Origin: Caballeronia sordidicola
GTDB lineage: Bacteria > Pseudomonadota > Gammaproteobacteria > Burkholderiales > Burkholderiaceae
Reading direction: 5' to 3'
NCBI RefSeq assembly: GCF_002220365.1
Contig: NZ_MTHB01000165.1
Span: 117,450-181,449, forward strand
DNA: 64,000 nt
Below the pieces are notes generated by a model that had not been told where the DNA came from, made no database searches, and saw only the letters and a program-made list of their open reading frames with translations. How positions within the stretch are numbered: the first letter of the stretch is position 1; each line of letters begins with the position of its first letter. Made by a program: the position numbers and the translations under genes. Below, piece by piece: positions 1 to 8,539 of the stretch.

Positions 1-110
1 ATCAACACCGTCAGGTCGCCCAACTCCACCTCAATGTTGGCCAATGACCGAAAATTGCTGATTCTGACGTCGGTTAAGGCTATGCCGCTATCGGCCGCGT
101 ATGTTGGCAT
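1..110 (-). CDS. N-terminus of an OLD/RecF-type ATPase (partial, runs off the left edge)
   Basis: Reading the minus strand from an ATG at 110 gives 36 codons open to the window edge, beginning MPTYAADSGIALTDVRISNF and continuing RSLANIEVELGDLTVLI. The pattern I-x-N-F-R-S-L followed by a short strand and L-T-V-L-I is the usual start of OLD-family and RecF/SMC-like ATPases, where the next residues would be the Walker A loop GxNxxGKS. A good ribosome binding site (GGGGAG) lies five bases before the ATG, which supports the start. OLD ATPases often carry a C-terminal Toprim nuclease and occur in phage-defence systems such as Gabija; whether that applies cannot be seen here. Only the N-terminal strand region is present, so the family call is an inference from the motif. 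Confidence 0.6.
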   Translation of the reverse strand, partial: MPTYAADSGIALTDVRISNFRSLANIEVELGDLTVL

Positions 111-772
111 CGGTTCTCCCCGGAAGGGTATAGATTTTATGCGCGAGCGCGGACGCTTTCGGCGAATGAAACGCGGCAGCGCTTCGCTTGACGGCCGCAA
201 TACGAGGGGCGCCCCGAAAACTATGCGGGCGCGCCGCTCCGCCCACTGTTCTGGGGGGCATTATCACTCGGTTTTTGGGATAACCCGCCGATGGAGTGCC
301 TCATTTGAGCGCCGTGCGGTTGCTGGCCAGCTCTCCGACTTGGCGTTTTTCAGTCCGCTCGTAGAAGAACGGCCGCTTGCTATTTATTCGCAGGTCGCTC
401 ATATTAATTGCTGGCGCCAGCCGTCCCCCGATGGGAGCCCCGGCACCCAAGGGCTGCGAGTGATCGCATGAAAACCGGCATATTGGCCCCTATGGACGCC
501 GCTTTCGGGTTGCTCGACGAAACAACCGGCCAACCCGTCCCAACCACCGTTACACCGTTCACGCGTCCGACGGAGCGGGGATCTCGGACAACACCGACGC
601 ACAGGGCTAAACGCAAAGCCACGAAGCGCACTCGCCTGCCTCTTTGCGGTTCTCGTCGCATTCGACGCATGTCGGAAACGCCTACGGCACCGGAGCAGGC
701 TCGGGCCGGCAACCACATCAGGCTGACAGACGACAAGCTTGCCCGGCGTTCTTGAGACTCAAAGTTGATATG
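111..772. other. Gene-free stretch
   Basis: No reading frame here has a credible start, ribosome binding site or recognisable protein. The overlapping short frames on both strands read as low-complexity Arg/Ser/Pro sequence typical of shadows. It should contain the promoter of the leftward OLD-type gene. Confidence 0.5.
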
Positions 773-797
773 AAAAAAGGCCCTGCGGGCCTTTTTT
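773..797. terminator. Rho-independent terminator, symmetrical
   Basis: A perfect 11-bp stem (AAAAAAGGCCC / GGGCCTTTTTT) with a 3-base loop, flanked by A-run and T-run, so it can work in both directions. It lies just downstream of the leftward 82-aa gene ending at 820 and would end that transcript. Confidence 0.85.
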
Positions 798-819
798 CGA
801 GTAGGAGGGCGGACAGCGA

Positions 820-1068
820 TTACGAGTCAATCTCGGCAAATCGCTTTCCGCTTTTCGACAGCGCGTCGATCGCCTTCTGCTGATCCGCAGCCGACAGCTT
901 GCGTGGCCTGAAAACTGGGGCGCTTGGCCGCCTCACGATCCGTTCGCCTCGAGCTTGCTGAGGGGATCGCACAACAACCGTTGGTTCATTCCCGCTCCAA
1001 ACACTCGCTGCCGCTTTCAGAGCCGCCGAAAGTTTGCCGAAGCTCCTGGGTTTGAAATGGATAATCAT
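820..1068 (-). CDS. Small unknown protein, translationally coupled to its upstream neighbour
   Basis: Encodes 82 residues starting MIIHFKPRSFGK. The ATG at 1068 follows the stop codon of the upstream gene by a single base (TGAgATG), and that gene's last codons supply a GGAGG ribosome binding site, so the two are almost certainly co-translated. The protein is basic in the middle (RSPQQARGERIVRR) and ends in a predicted helix (SAADQQKAIDALSKSG). I recognise no family. Its size, charge and tight coupling are what one expects of the smaller member of a two-gene module such as toxin-antitoxin, but nothing in the sequence proves that. A terminator at 773-797 closes the unit. Confidence 0.65.
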   Translation of the reverse strand: MIIHFKPRSFGKLSAALKAAASVWSGNEPTVVVRSPQQARGERIVRRPSAPVFRPRKLSAADQQKAIDALSKSGKRFAEIDS

Positions 1069-1069
1069 C

Positions 1070-1852
1070 TCAGACCTCCGCAAGATACCTGTTAAGCCAC
1101 TCTTTTGCTTCCGGGTGGACAAGGCTAAATTCCATATACCAGCCGTCGCCCACCGTAAGCCAAAAATCTTTTCCACCTTCCACCAACGCTAGCACATTCT
1201 GGACCGTCTCGCAATCCCTCAGTTTTTTCGGATATTTCTCAAAATAAGGAAGCATCTCACGGGTCTTTTCGTGGAGATCCATGTCGAAACCCATTTTGGG
1301 CCAGACGTTAAACCCAATCCACCGGTCTTGCGCGGCGCCCTCAGCCGTCCGCTCACGATCGCCCCAAGACCGTCCCCCGGCTGCCATCAAACGCAGGCGA
1401 TCAAACGTCGGGCCGGAAGATATTTTGCCGATAGTATCGACCATCGATCGAACCATGAGCGCGCCGACCCCGGAAAAACCGAAATTCTTGTTGAAGTCTA
1501 TAAGCTTTATGTATAAAGCTAGCGAATCTTCCGAGCTTCGGTAAACCACGATCTCGTTTTTCTTGGAAATATAGGCCGGATTCTTTACTGTTAACACTAG
1601 GCCCGCCGGCACCTGTTCGATTTTGGCCGGAGGATCGTCATAACCAGGCTCGTCTTCTGTTGGGCCTTTGGTCGAGACGGTAACGACCGACCCTTCTGGC
1701 GCCCCCGCCAAGCCAATCAGCTCAGCGTCCTCAAAAGAGTATCCAATAAAGTCGGCGATGTCCTGCGGCTGAAGGCCATCGGCGAACAATATGGTCGACG
1801 TTAGAGGGTTGAAGTAAGCACGCTGCCGAGTTGATATTAGTGCGGGGTTCAT
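1070..1852 (-). CDS. Unknown protein, possible GNAT fold
   Basis: Encodes about 260 residues from the ATG at 1852 (an in-frame TTG at 1873 would add seven). Residues around 125-190 run FSGVGALMVRSM, then a strand with L-x-L-x-A-A-G-G, then W-I-G-F-N-V-W-P-K-M-G-F-D. That order (helix after a V/G-rich loop, strand, then a WPxxGFD motif) resembles the end of GNAT acetyltransferase domains that read YxxWPRxGF. The resemblance is by eye only and the family call is weak. The gene is coupled to the 82-aa gene downstream and lies 113 bp after a leftward membrane-protein gene. No strong ribosome binding site precedes either start. Confidence 0.65.
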   Translation of the reverse strand: MNPALISTRQRAYFNPLTSTILFADGLQPQDIADFIGYSFEDAELIGLAGAPEGSVVTVSTKGPTEDEPGYDDPPAKIEQVPAGLVLTVKNPAYISKKNEIVVYRSSEDSLALYIKLIDFNKNFGFSGVGALMVRSMVDTIGKISSGPTFDRLRLMAAGGRSWGDRERTAEGAAQDRWIGFNVWPKMGFDMDLHEKTREMLPYFEKYPKKLRDCETVQNVLALVEGGKDFWLTVGDGWYMEFSLVHPEAKEWLNRYLAEV

Positions 1853-1965
1853 GGACGCAAAGCGGCTAAGCAAATGTTAGGTTAGATTCCAGGCCCATCA
1901 AAACATAATGGACACGCATTTTAACTCGCCCACCACGGTCCGTTCTTGCCAACTATCCAAGATAA

Positions 1966-2691
1966 TCAAGCCTGCGGCCCTGATCGACGGAATTTCGACA
2001 TAGCTTCATCCGGATTAACAATGGCATCTTGGATTCGAGAAAGTTCGCTAAGGACAACGTCACTGGTGAGCTTTTCAACCCGATGGCTCAATACCTCGAA
2101 CTGCTGCATGAGCAGACGCCCCTCTGATGGGGTCTTGACACCCTGAGCGCTAAGAACCACCTTGCGCGTCTCGTCCAAGAAGTCGCACAAAATTCCGCCT
2201 TGAGCGGGCGAATTTGTGCGAAGGATCAGGCGAAGATGACTCGATCGCTGGCCATTTTCCGTCTCTCGTTCGCTGTTCCCTTTCGCAAATCCCCTTCTCA
2301 GCTCATCAAGCTTTCTGTCGCGCTCTTCGATTGGGATGATTTGATCATTGAAGATTTCACTATGCGTTCGTCGCACGGCATCCCATTTCCAAATAATGGT
2401 TTTGGACTGAGAGAGATGAATCGCCATCTCGGCGTTTAAGTCATCAATCCATTTGGGGCGCTTGTCCACAAGCAACGATGCCGCAGCCCGCGCGTTGGCA
2501 GTCCGCTGCTCGGTCAAGACTTCCTGCGAATGTTTGAGATTGGCCCTGGCAATCTTAAGCATGCGGCTTTGCGTAAAGATCGCGACGCACGCGGCAATCA
2601 TCGCTGCTGCCAAACCGGCCAAGGCTGCGATGGCCGGCCCCGGGTTTTTTAGCACAACCGCCGTTATTTGCGACCACACTCTGCCTCCCAC
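1966..2691 (-). CDS. Single-pass membrane protein with cytoplasmic helical region, unknown function
   Basis: Encodes 241 residues. Residues about 17-40 (PGPAIAALAGLAAAMIAACVAIF) form one clear membrane segment close to the N-terminus, followed by a long charged, helix-rich region (SRMLKIARANLKHSQEVLTE and onward) with the look of a coiled coil. There is no cleavable signal peptide, so it is probably anchored in the inner membrane with the bulk in the cytoplasm. I recognise no family. It lies between the restriction-modification pair and the coupled unknown pair, all on the same strand, so an accessory role in the same island is possible; the 287-bp gap to the specificity gene suggests its own promoter. 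Confidence 0.7.
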   Translation of the reverse strand: MGGRVWSQITAVVLKNPGPAIAALAGLAAAMIAACVAIFTQSRMLKIARANLKHSQEVLTEQRTANARAAASLLVDKRPKWIDDLNAEMAIHLSQSKTIIWKWDAVRRTHSEIFNDQIIPIEERDRKLDELRRGFAKGNSERETENGQRSSHLRLILRTNSPAQGGILCDFLDETRKVVLSAQGVKTPSEGRLLMQQFEVLSHRVEKLTSDVVLSELSRIQDAIVNPDEAMSKFRRSGPQA

Positions 2692-2978
2692 ATTCGCACT
2701 TTAATCCGTGAAGCGCCCTAGCTGGGCGGCAGGCGACTATATCGCACCCACCCACAAAAGTGCGGATCATCTCTTGTTATCCAAGCGGCGCCCCTCAGGG
2801 CAGCGCGGTCGACCCCATCGGGGGGCAATCTCTGCCGGCGGCCTGTCTAGCAAGCAACGCAAACGCCACTGCGCCAATCCGGCGCAGTGGCGACCATTTT
2901 GACGTTGAACTCCCTCTCCGCTTTAATTCGAGAGCCGGCGTGCATCCCGCGGTCGCAGGCCGTGGGCGTTACTTTGGC

Positions 2979-4475
2979 TTAATACGCATCAATTTTCACG
3001 CTTTGCCCGTGAATGATGGCGTGTTGAATGTCTGCCATGCTGGCACGAAGCTTTTGCAGATCCGTATCAAGCTCCCAGATGCCCAAATTCGAGTTTCTTT
3101 CCGCGTGCGCCTCGACAAGCTGATCCGCTCGCAGACCCGTTGCGATGTCGACCGCTGGACAGTGGTAGAGACGAGCAATCTTTTCTCGCATGGTTCTTGG
3201 AAATTTCGGGATGAGCACAAACTCGAAATATTCCGGCGAGAAGTGCCCTCCGCTTCCTCCGACTGCCATCAAATCTATAAGGCCTTGCGATCTATACCAG
3301 TTAAAAATGCAACGGAAATAGATTGATTCGACGATATCTTCGTCTTCTCGGCGCAAATAAAGGCCGTGGGCATTAGTCGTGGCAAACTCGGGGGCATCAA
3401 TCAGAACGATTGAGCGCCCCTTTTGAAACCCGGCCTCCCCGATGAGAACATCCCCCTTGCGCAGCAACGCCAATTTTTTCTTGGTCCCGAGCCATGCGAT
3501 CCTCGACATCGTCCCCCATTCCGAGATGTTCGCGGGGATCAACAGTGTGTAGAAACCCGGCCTCTGGACATCGGAATCCAACCGAGTCCCCAAAAGTTTG
3601 ATTTCCAGGCTCGGCCCCGGCGTGACCGTGAAGCCGGCGGAGCTTGGCGTCTCATACCCCTTCGTGTAATTCAATACTGGCCATATCTTTTCCTTGTAAT
3701 CCGAGCTGTAAATTGCAGCATCCAGCCGCCCTAAAACTCGGATGTCGTGCGACGATGGCTCCGAATATACGAACGTCTCGGGCGATTGCTTACTCGCCAT
3801 TTCTTTCTCTATGGTGTCGTCGATTTCCTGATTGCGCCGTCGAATCGCCAGTTCTTTTTCAATGATTGCGCGACTCAGCGCGCTCACGTAGCGGATAACG
3901 TTCTCCGCATCGGGCTGCGCCGGGAAGGGTATCTTGCAATTGAGCCAAAGAGTTTTTGCGTGTGCGATCGTTGCGCCGCGCGGAACCATGCTGAAAAGTT
4001 GAGTTTTGAGAATTGGATGCTTCAGAAACGCAAAAAGATAGTGGCGATCAACATCTGCTCGCGGAATCAAGCGCACGATGCCGCCGCTGATCGAATGGTT
4101 CGGCATATCTTCGGTGACGATCGAGCAGGCGCCCACGTTTGAGTCCTTCGCCAACAAGATATCACCCTTCTTAAGAACCACGTCAGGCAAAGCACGGGGG
4201 TTCAATGGGACGAAAGATCCGCCTTTCGGAGAAAGCAAACAGGTGTGGTCTTGCAGTGCTTTGGTCCGGATAAGATAGGCCGGGGAGACGCGCATGTATG
4301 ATACAGATCCTGGGTCTGACCCAATCTGATAGCCATCGATGAGCTCGCTCACCAATCTGCAATTGGGATTTGGCATCTCCACCGTTTGATACATTCCAGC
4401 GGAGAATGACCAATTGTTCGCAGCCATGGCTCCTGACTGTATCGTCGCAGGAACGACCAAAAGGTCTTCGCTCAT
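2979..4475 (-). CDS. Restriction-modification specificity (S) subunit, HsdS-like
   Basis: Encodes 498 residues and recognises the DNA target for the methylase-nuclease encoded just upstream. The architecture is a classic S subunit: target-recognition domain 1 (about 35-190), a conserved helix rich in charged residues (about 195-228, ALSRAIIEKELAIRRRNQEI), target-recognition domain 2 (about 245-430, opening with RLDAAIYSSDY, the usual R-L-D-A start), and a final helix (430-490). The ATG at 4475 overlaps the stop of the methylase gene as ATGA, with a purine-rich G-run ribosome binding site, so the start is well supported and the two are translated together. Two recognition domains predict a bipartite target with a spacer. 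Confidence 0.9.
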   Translation of the reverse strand: MSEDLLVVPATIQSGAMAANNWSFSAGMYQTVEMPNPNCRLVSELIDGYQIGSDPGSVSYMRVSPAYLIRTKALQDHTCLLSPKGGSFVPLNPRALPDVVLKKGDILLAKDSNVGACSIVTEDMPNHSISGGIVRLIPRADVDRHYLFAFLKHPILKTQLFSMVPRGATIAHAKTLWLNCKIPFPAQPDAENVIRYVSALSRAIIEKELAIRRRNQEIDDTIEKEMASKQSPETFVYSEPSSHDIRVLGRLDAAIYSSDYKEKIWPVLNYTKGYETPSSAGFTVTPGPSLEIKLLGTRLDSDVQRPGFYTLLIPANISEWGTMSRIAWLGTKKKLALLRKGDVLIGEAGFQKGRSIVLIDAPEFATTNAHGLYLRREDEDIVESIYFRCIFNWYRSQGLIDLMAVGGSGGHFSPEYFEFVLIPKFPRTMREKIARLYHCPAVDIATGLRADQLVEAHAERNSNLGIWELDTDLQKLRASMADIQHAIIHGQSVKIDAY

Positions 4476-6733
4476 TTCCCCCCCTTTGCCGCGCCCTGCT
4501 TCTTCCCTTCGCTCACGAAAAGCTTTCCAACCATCTCCTCCTGGCCCAGCGCCCAACCCTGAAAATCGGCCACCGTCTGAGTGAACTCCTCGTCCAATAC
4601 GGGGCGCCCATCGCGATCGACCATGATTTCGAAAGACTCTTCATCTATTTTGTAGATCGGATTGAAAAAAACGTTGCGCTTGCTCGTCCGACGCTCATAA
4701 CCGACCTGTTTGATATCCCTCACAAACACGCTGTATCCGGCTTCATTGAGCTTTTTCAATGCCGCTTTTTTGGGTTTGTAGGCAATGATGATGCTTGTGT
4801 TGACGCCAGTCTCCGCGAACACATTGGAAGGTAGATCAAACAATGCGACGATTCGCATTTTGCTCATCAGCCAATGCCGTATTTGCGCATATTTGTTGAT
4901 CGAAGCAATTGAATTCGATAACACTATCCCGAGCCGGCCGTCGTCTTTCAATATGCGATACGCGTTTTCAAGAAAGACCACCCCGAGATCAAGCGCGTCG
5001 CCTGGTTTCGCGGATGTCTTTTTCTGCTGGCCCTCCGCGTCCTCGGGTCCCGCCTTGCGCTCTCGAGCCATCCCCCAGGTTTCGTAGAGCTCGATCACCC
5101 TTTTGTCGAATTCGGTTTTTGGACGATACGCTCGGTCGTCGCCAAAAGGCGGATTGGTCAGCACAACGTCGAACTTGACCAACTCGGTTCCGTCGCTCCA
5201 CTCGTCCCATTTGCCGCCTTTGTGCATGCCTGGGTCAAGTTCGACGAGCTCCGCTGCCCCGCTCCCTTCGGCGGGCAGCGCAACTTTTGAGAGAATCGAG
5301 CCTTTATCTGAGCGTTCGAACAGCTTGGCCTCTCCGTCCCCATTCAAAAGCATGTTCAAGGTCGCCAAGCTGATCATGTTCGCATCCAGGTCGACGCCGT
5401 ATATATTGGCGTCGTCCAATCCCCACCCCGGCGCTTTCTCTCTTGAATGCACGAATGCTAATGACAAAAAATCGCCAATGCCACAACATGGGTCGATGAC
5501 TTTGTCGGCGCTGCGTGGATTCACTAACTTTACGATGAAATCGATAACGGGAATGGGCGTCAAGAATTGAGCCGCATCGTCTCGCTTGAATGAATTGGCA
5601 AAATTATAAAAGACAAGCTGATAAAGATCACTCTTGGCTGACTTGACGAAGGAGTAGTCTTGGAACGCCTCGCATATCGCGACGGCCGCCCGAACGTGGT
5701 TGGCGTCCTTCCAGTTCAGCTCTTCTTGCTTCAATATTTTGCGATAGTCCACCGCCGCAGCGTCGCGCAATGCCTTGATCCGTTTGATGAATTCCTGGAT
5801 CGGCTTCTCCGACAGTTTCGCGAAGCTTCGTTCATCGGGCGAGACATAGAAATCAAGATTGCGTTGCGGGAAATGCGCATTCCTCTTTTCATCAAAAATC
5901 TTCAGAGCGAATACTTGGATGAGTATCGAATACCCTCGTTGATTGACAAGGCCGCCGCGGTCTAAAGCCCGAAGAACTTCGGAGAATGCCAACTGGATCT
6001 GCGCTGAGGCGATGGAAGTCACCAGCGAAAGTTGAGCTAACGACCTCGCTGAGCGATCATATTCTGCGGGGCGATTAACGGTCTCTTTTAGCTCATCAAA
6101 AGAGGGCAGGTAGACGTAAGGATCGGGCAGATGCAACGAAAGATCGCCGATCGCGCTTGCGTCTCCCTTCTGATTCTTTGATTCATCGTAGCGGATGTAG
6201 CGTCCGTTCCGGCGCTGGAATATAAAAAGCCGCGAGAAATCGTAATAAATGCCGAGAACATTGGATTCGCCGGGTTCCTTTTCGCGCATGGCAGGCTTGA
6301 TCTGCCCCACGAACACCTTGTCCACATCCTTGTCGTTTTTCTTGAACTCGACAATCGCGAGAAGATGATCGCTCAACCATTCAATATGTCGAGCGTCGCG
6401 GCTTTTCCAAAAGGAGCTGTAATGCTCGACCCACTCCGGGCTATCGAAGATCGCGGCATCGATTTTCAGTGGGTGCGACCCGGCGCTCCCTTTGGGGAAC
6501 CTAATTTCCACTCCAATGTAGTCTTTGGAATACAGCCCGCTGAAAACCATTGAGTTGACAAACTGCCATTTGAAATACTCTTCGATGGGCTCGCCAGCCG
6601 CATTGCGTATGCGAGCCGGTTTTGCGCTCTTGCCGTCGACGGGGACGATGCATGGCGTTTGGCTCTTGCCCTCGTGGGCGCGGTCGAAATCGGCGCGTGC
6701 GTCAGCGAAAGAAGAGTATTCGTGTGAAACCAT
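4472..6733 (-). CDS. Fused nuclease-N6-adenine methylase (BcgI-like restriction-modification subunit)
   Basis: Encodes 753 residues from the ATG at 6733 (an in-frame TTG sits two codons earlier). The N-terminal part carries a PD-(D/E)xK nuclease signature: KIDAAIF (Asp92) and VEFKK (Glu129, Lys131). A helical region follows, then the methylase: QFLTP (389-393), motif I DPCCGIGDF (414-422, SAM binding) and motif IV NPPF (527-530, catalytic). HsdM proteins of type I systems lack the nuclease, and HsdR proteins carry a helicase; here there is no helicase gene nearby. Nuclease plus methylase in one chain with a separate S subunit is the layout of BcgI and other type IIB enzymes. The family is sure; the type IIB assignment is an inference. 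Confidence 0.9.
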   Translation of the reverse strand: MVSHEYSSFADARADFDRAHEGKSQTPCIVPVDGKSAKPARIRNAAGEPIEEYFKWQFVNSMVFSGLYSKDYIGVEIRFPKGSAGSHPLKIDAAIFDSPEWVEHYSSFWKSRDARHIEWLSDHLLAIVEFKKNDKDVDKVFVGQIKPAMREKEPGESNVLGIYYDFSRLFIFQRRNGRYIRYDESKNQKGDASAIGDLSLHLPDPYVYLPSFDELKETVNRPAEYDRSARSLAQLSLVTSIASAQIQLAFSEVLRALDRGGLVNQRGYSILIQVFALKIFDEKRNAHFPQRNLDFYVSPDERSFAKLSEKPIQEFIKRIKALRDAAAVDYRKILKQEELNWKDANHVRAAVAICEAFQDYSFVKSAKSDLYQLVFYNFANSFKRDDAAQFLTPIPVIDFIVKLVNPRSADKVIDPCCGIGDFLSLAFVHSREKAPGWGLDDANIYGVDLDANMISLATLNMLLNGDGEAKLFERSDKGSILSKVALPAEGSGAAELVELDPGMHKGGKWDEWSDGTELVKFDVVLTNPPFGDDRAYRPKTEFDKRVIELYETWGMARERKAGPEDAEGQQKKTSAKPGDALDLGVVFLENAYRILKDDGRLGIVLSNSIASINKYAQIRHWLMSKMRIVALFDLPSNVFAETGVNTSIIIAYKPKKAALKKLNEAGYSVFVRDIKQVGYERRTSKRNVFFNPIYKIDEESFEIMVDRDGRPVLDEEFTQTVADFQGWALGQEEMVGKLFVSEGKKQGAAKGGK

Positions 6734-6992
6734 TGGCAATGTTCTCTGGAAGTGGGGCGGAGCCGTCCCGCGGGTCAGTCGTGCGATGCAAAGCAGCGAA
6801 TTTTACGCGCTGCCGCTTGCGCACAGAGCACACCCAGAAATTTTTTACGCTAAATCGAGGCTGGGGGCGATCGCTCGGGCCTGATGACAGCGCGTGTCCG
6901 TGCCCCCGGCTTGCGGAACCACCGCTTCTGGAACCACTGGATATCCATGCCATCCACGAGACGGCAGGAGCATCGCGCGATCTGACTTGCGC

Positions 6993-7197
6993 TTATCCAT
7001 TGAATCAAGCTGGGCGAAGGAGGTGCGGTATGTCGGAAATATCGGCGCACACCGACTTGGAGGAGGATGTTTCCACGGGGGATGCGGAACAACTCAGGGA
7101 TTTCATCGCCGAGCTTTTAAAACACCTCTACATTCTGCCGAGCAAGCTGGCCACCCGAAGGGCATACGCGAGTCGCACAGCTCCGCCATCTCGGTAG
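6993..7197 (+). pseudogene. Remnant of a DUF4145-domain gene, frameshifted
   Basis: In one frame 6993-7055 reads LSIESSWAKEVRYVGNIGAH; in the next frame, from about 7048, it continues as THTDLEEDV-like sequence (AHTDLEEDVSTGDAEQLRDF, IAELLKHLYILPSKL). Joined, these give the typical end of a DUF4145 domain, where an E-V-R-x-x-G-N-x-G-A-H motif is followed by an acidic stretch and a terminal helix ending in YILP. The join falls inside the GAH motif, so a small indel broke the gene. No convincing N-terminal half is visible upstream. DUF4145 proteins are common accessory genes beside restriction systems. An alternative is a short intact ORF from the ATG at 7030, which does have an AGGAGGTG site before it. 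Confidence 0.5.
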
Positions 7198-7942
7198 GGC
7201 TCGCCTCATTTCGGCGGCTTCGCTCGCGCCCCCCGGCGACGATGCCTTGCGCGCGCGGGCACCTTCGGCCATGCTGCGAGAGTCAAAGGCTCTCGGAGTC
7301 CAAAGGCAAAGCGTTTCGCCCTAGAAGGCATCCCATATTGAAATGCAGCGGCCAGTGAGTTCGACCAATCGAGTTTGCTGTCTTTCGCACGATTGACCAA
7401 CACGCGTTTGCGTGCCATAGGTTCGAAAGCTATGAAGCCGGCACGTGCTCGCGCACAACCAAAAAGAATGGATCGTAAAACGACTCCCTGTCCAAATGGC
7501 ATGCTTGAAGCCGTTTTCGATGTCCCGGCGCATGCGCAGTTCGACGCTCTCCCGAACCAGCGTGTTCAGGTGCTCGGCGTCGACGCCCGAGTCTTCGCCA
7601 GCCCCGCAGATGAAAGCAGGCGACGAAGAACGCGATGAGAAAATCAAGCTGGTCGGCCGATTACAGCTCGGCGTCGATCGCGCCAACGGATCATGCGCCG
7701 ATATTAGCCATGCCATCCCTCAACCTCCTGCGGCGCCAAGCCACCTATCAATCCCATGACGACACAAATGCTCGCCACCTTCAACCCAGGGCGGCATTTC
7801 CGACAAACGGCATTGCGGCTGCCCGCGCGATCGACTAAATAGGTTGCGCAAGTCCTGCACCAAAACGCACTCGTGCGATGGAAGAGCCTATCGCAATGGC
7901 AACCACTTCCAAGGAATCAAGCACCATGAAAAGGAGATCATC
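7198..7942. other. Decayed or gene-free stretch
   Basis: Several short frames occur on both strands but none has both a believable start and a recognisable protein. A minus-strand stretch near 7480-7620 (HLNTLVRESVELRMRRDIEN) looks protein-like and may be a relic, but I cannot name it. Together with the broken DUF4145 gene next to it, this looks like decaying island sequence. Confidence 0.4.
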
Positions 7943-8056
7943 GTGCAAAAAAATGTGATCAAAAAATTTCGCTTCGATAGATACAATGCGATCGCTTTAG
8001 TTGCCTTGTGCGGAGCTGTTTTGGCCCTTATTTTGAAGCTGACACTGGGGCTGTGA
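7943..8056 (+). CDS. Small single-pass membrane protein (37 aa)
   Basis: A GTG at 7943 preceded by AAGGAGA at a good distance opens a 37-codon frame: a basic N-terminus (QKNVIKKFRFDRY) followed by one hydrophobic helix (NAIALVALCGAVLALILKL). The positive-inside pattern suggests an inner-membrane peptide with the N-terminus in the cytoplasm. Such peptides include type I toxins and small regulators of larger membrane proteins; the role here is unknown. Its last 60 bases overlap, tail to tail, the C-terminal codons of the leftward gene 7997-8473, so the two messages are complementary there. Confidence 0.5.
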   Translation: MQKNVIKKFRFDRYNAIALVALCGAVLALILKLTLGL

Positions 8057-8473
8057 AGCGCCTGCCTGCTGCCATGGGATGAAAGATATAAGTGAGAAGA
8101 AGACGGTCAGACTAGCCAAGGCGATAGCAAGACGCTTGTCTCCACCTTGCTGCTCTGGGGAACCAGCGTTTTTTGACAGGTAAGAGTTGGCGGTCAGGAA
8201 ACCACTGAATCCCGTTAGAACTGAGATCACTCGCAGATAGGTCGATAAACTGTTTGCGGTCGGATGCGCGAACAATATCCCCAACAACGCGACGAATAAA
8301 AATCCTATTGCGACGTTGTTCATCCAGTTAGCCTTAGCGAAAAGCTGAACCAACGCCCGCCCCCTCCGTTTGACGAAGCGAACCGATTTCGATGAAACCG
8401 AGGAGCTTTTCACCTGATCGTCGCTCCCCTGCGGACTGCTCGGTTTCGGATTCTGCTGCGGCTGCATGTTCAT
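7997..8473 (-). CDS. Hypothetical membrane protein, about three membrane segments
   Basis: Encodes about 158 residues. A polar N-terminus rich in Gln, Ser and Pro (about 1-45, with basic KRRGRAL) is followed by hydrophobic segments near 53-70 (NVAIGFLFVALLGILF), 82-97 and 117-135 (LAIALASLTVFFSLISFI). The ATG at 8473 is chosen over the one at 8479 because GGAG sits six bases before it. I recognise no family. The C-terminal tail overlaps the convergent small membrane-peptide gene. Confidence 0.6.
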   Translation of the reverse strand: MNMQPQQNPKPSSPQGSDDQVKSSSVSSKSVRFVKRRGRALVQLFAKANWMNNVAIGFLFVALLGILFAHPTANSLSTYLRVISVLTGFSGFLTANSYLSKNAGSPEQQGGDKRLAIALASLTVFFSLISFIPWQQAGASQPQCQLQNKGQNSSAQGN

Positions 8474-8539
8474 GGACATCTCCAGCGACTATGCGCTCTT
8501 AGTAGACAGTTTGTATTGCCCTGGCTGTGATACTATCAG

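Noticed and set aside
7030..7197. A 55-codon gene with a strong ribosome binding site
   Set aside because: The site and ATG fall inside codons of the DUF4145 remnant in the other frame, so they are more likely chance. Kept as an alternative in that entry.
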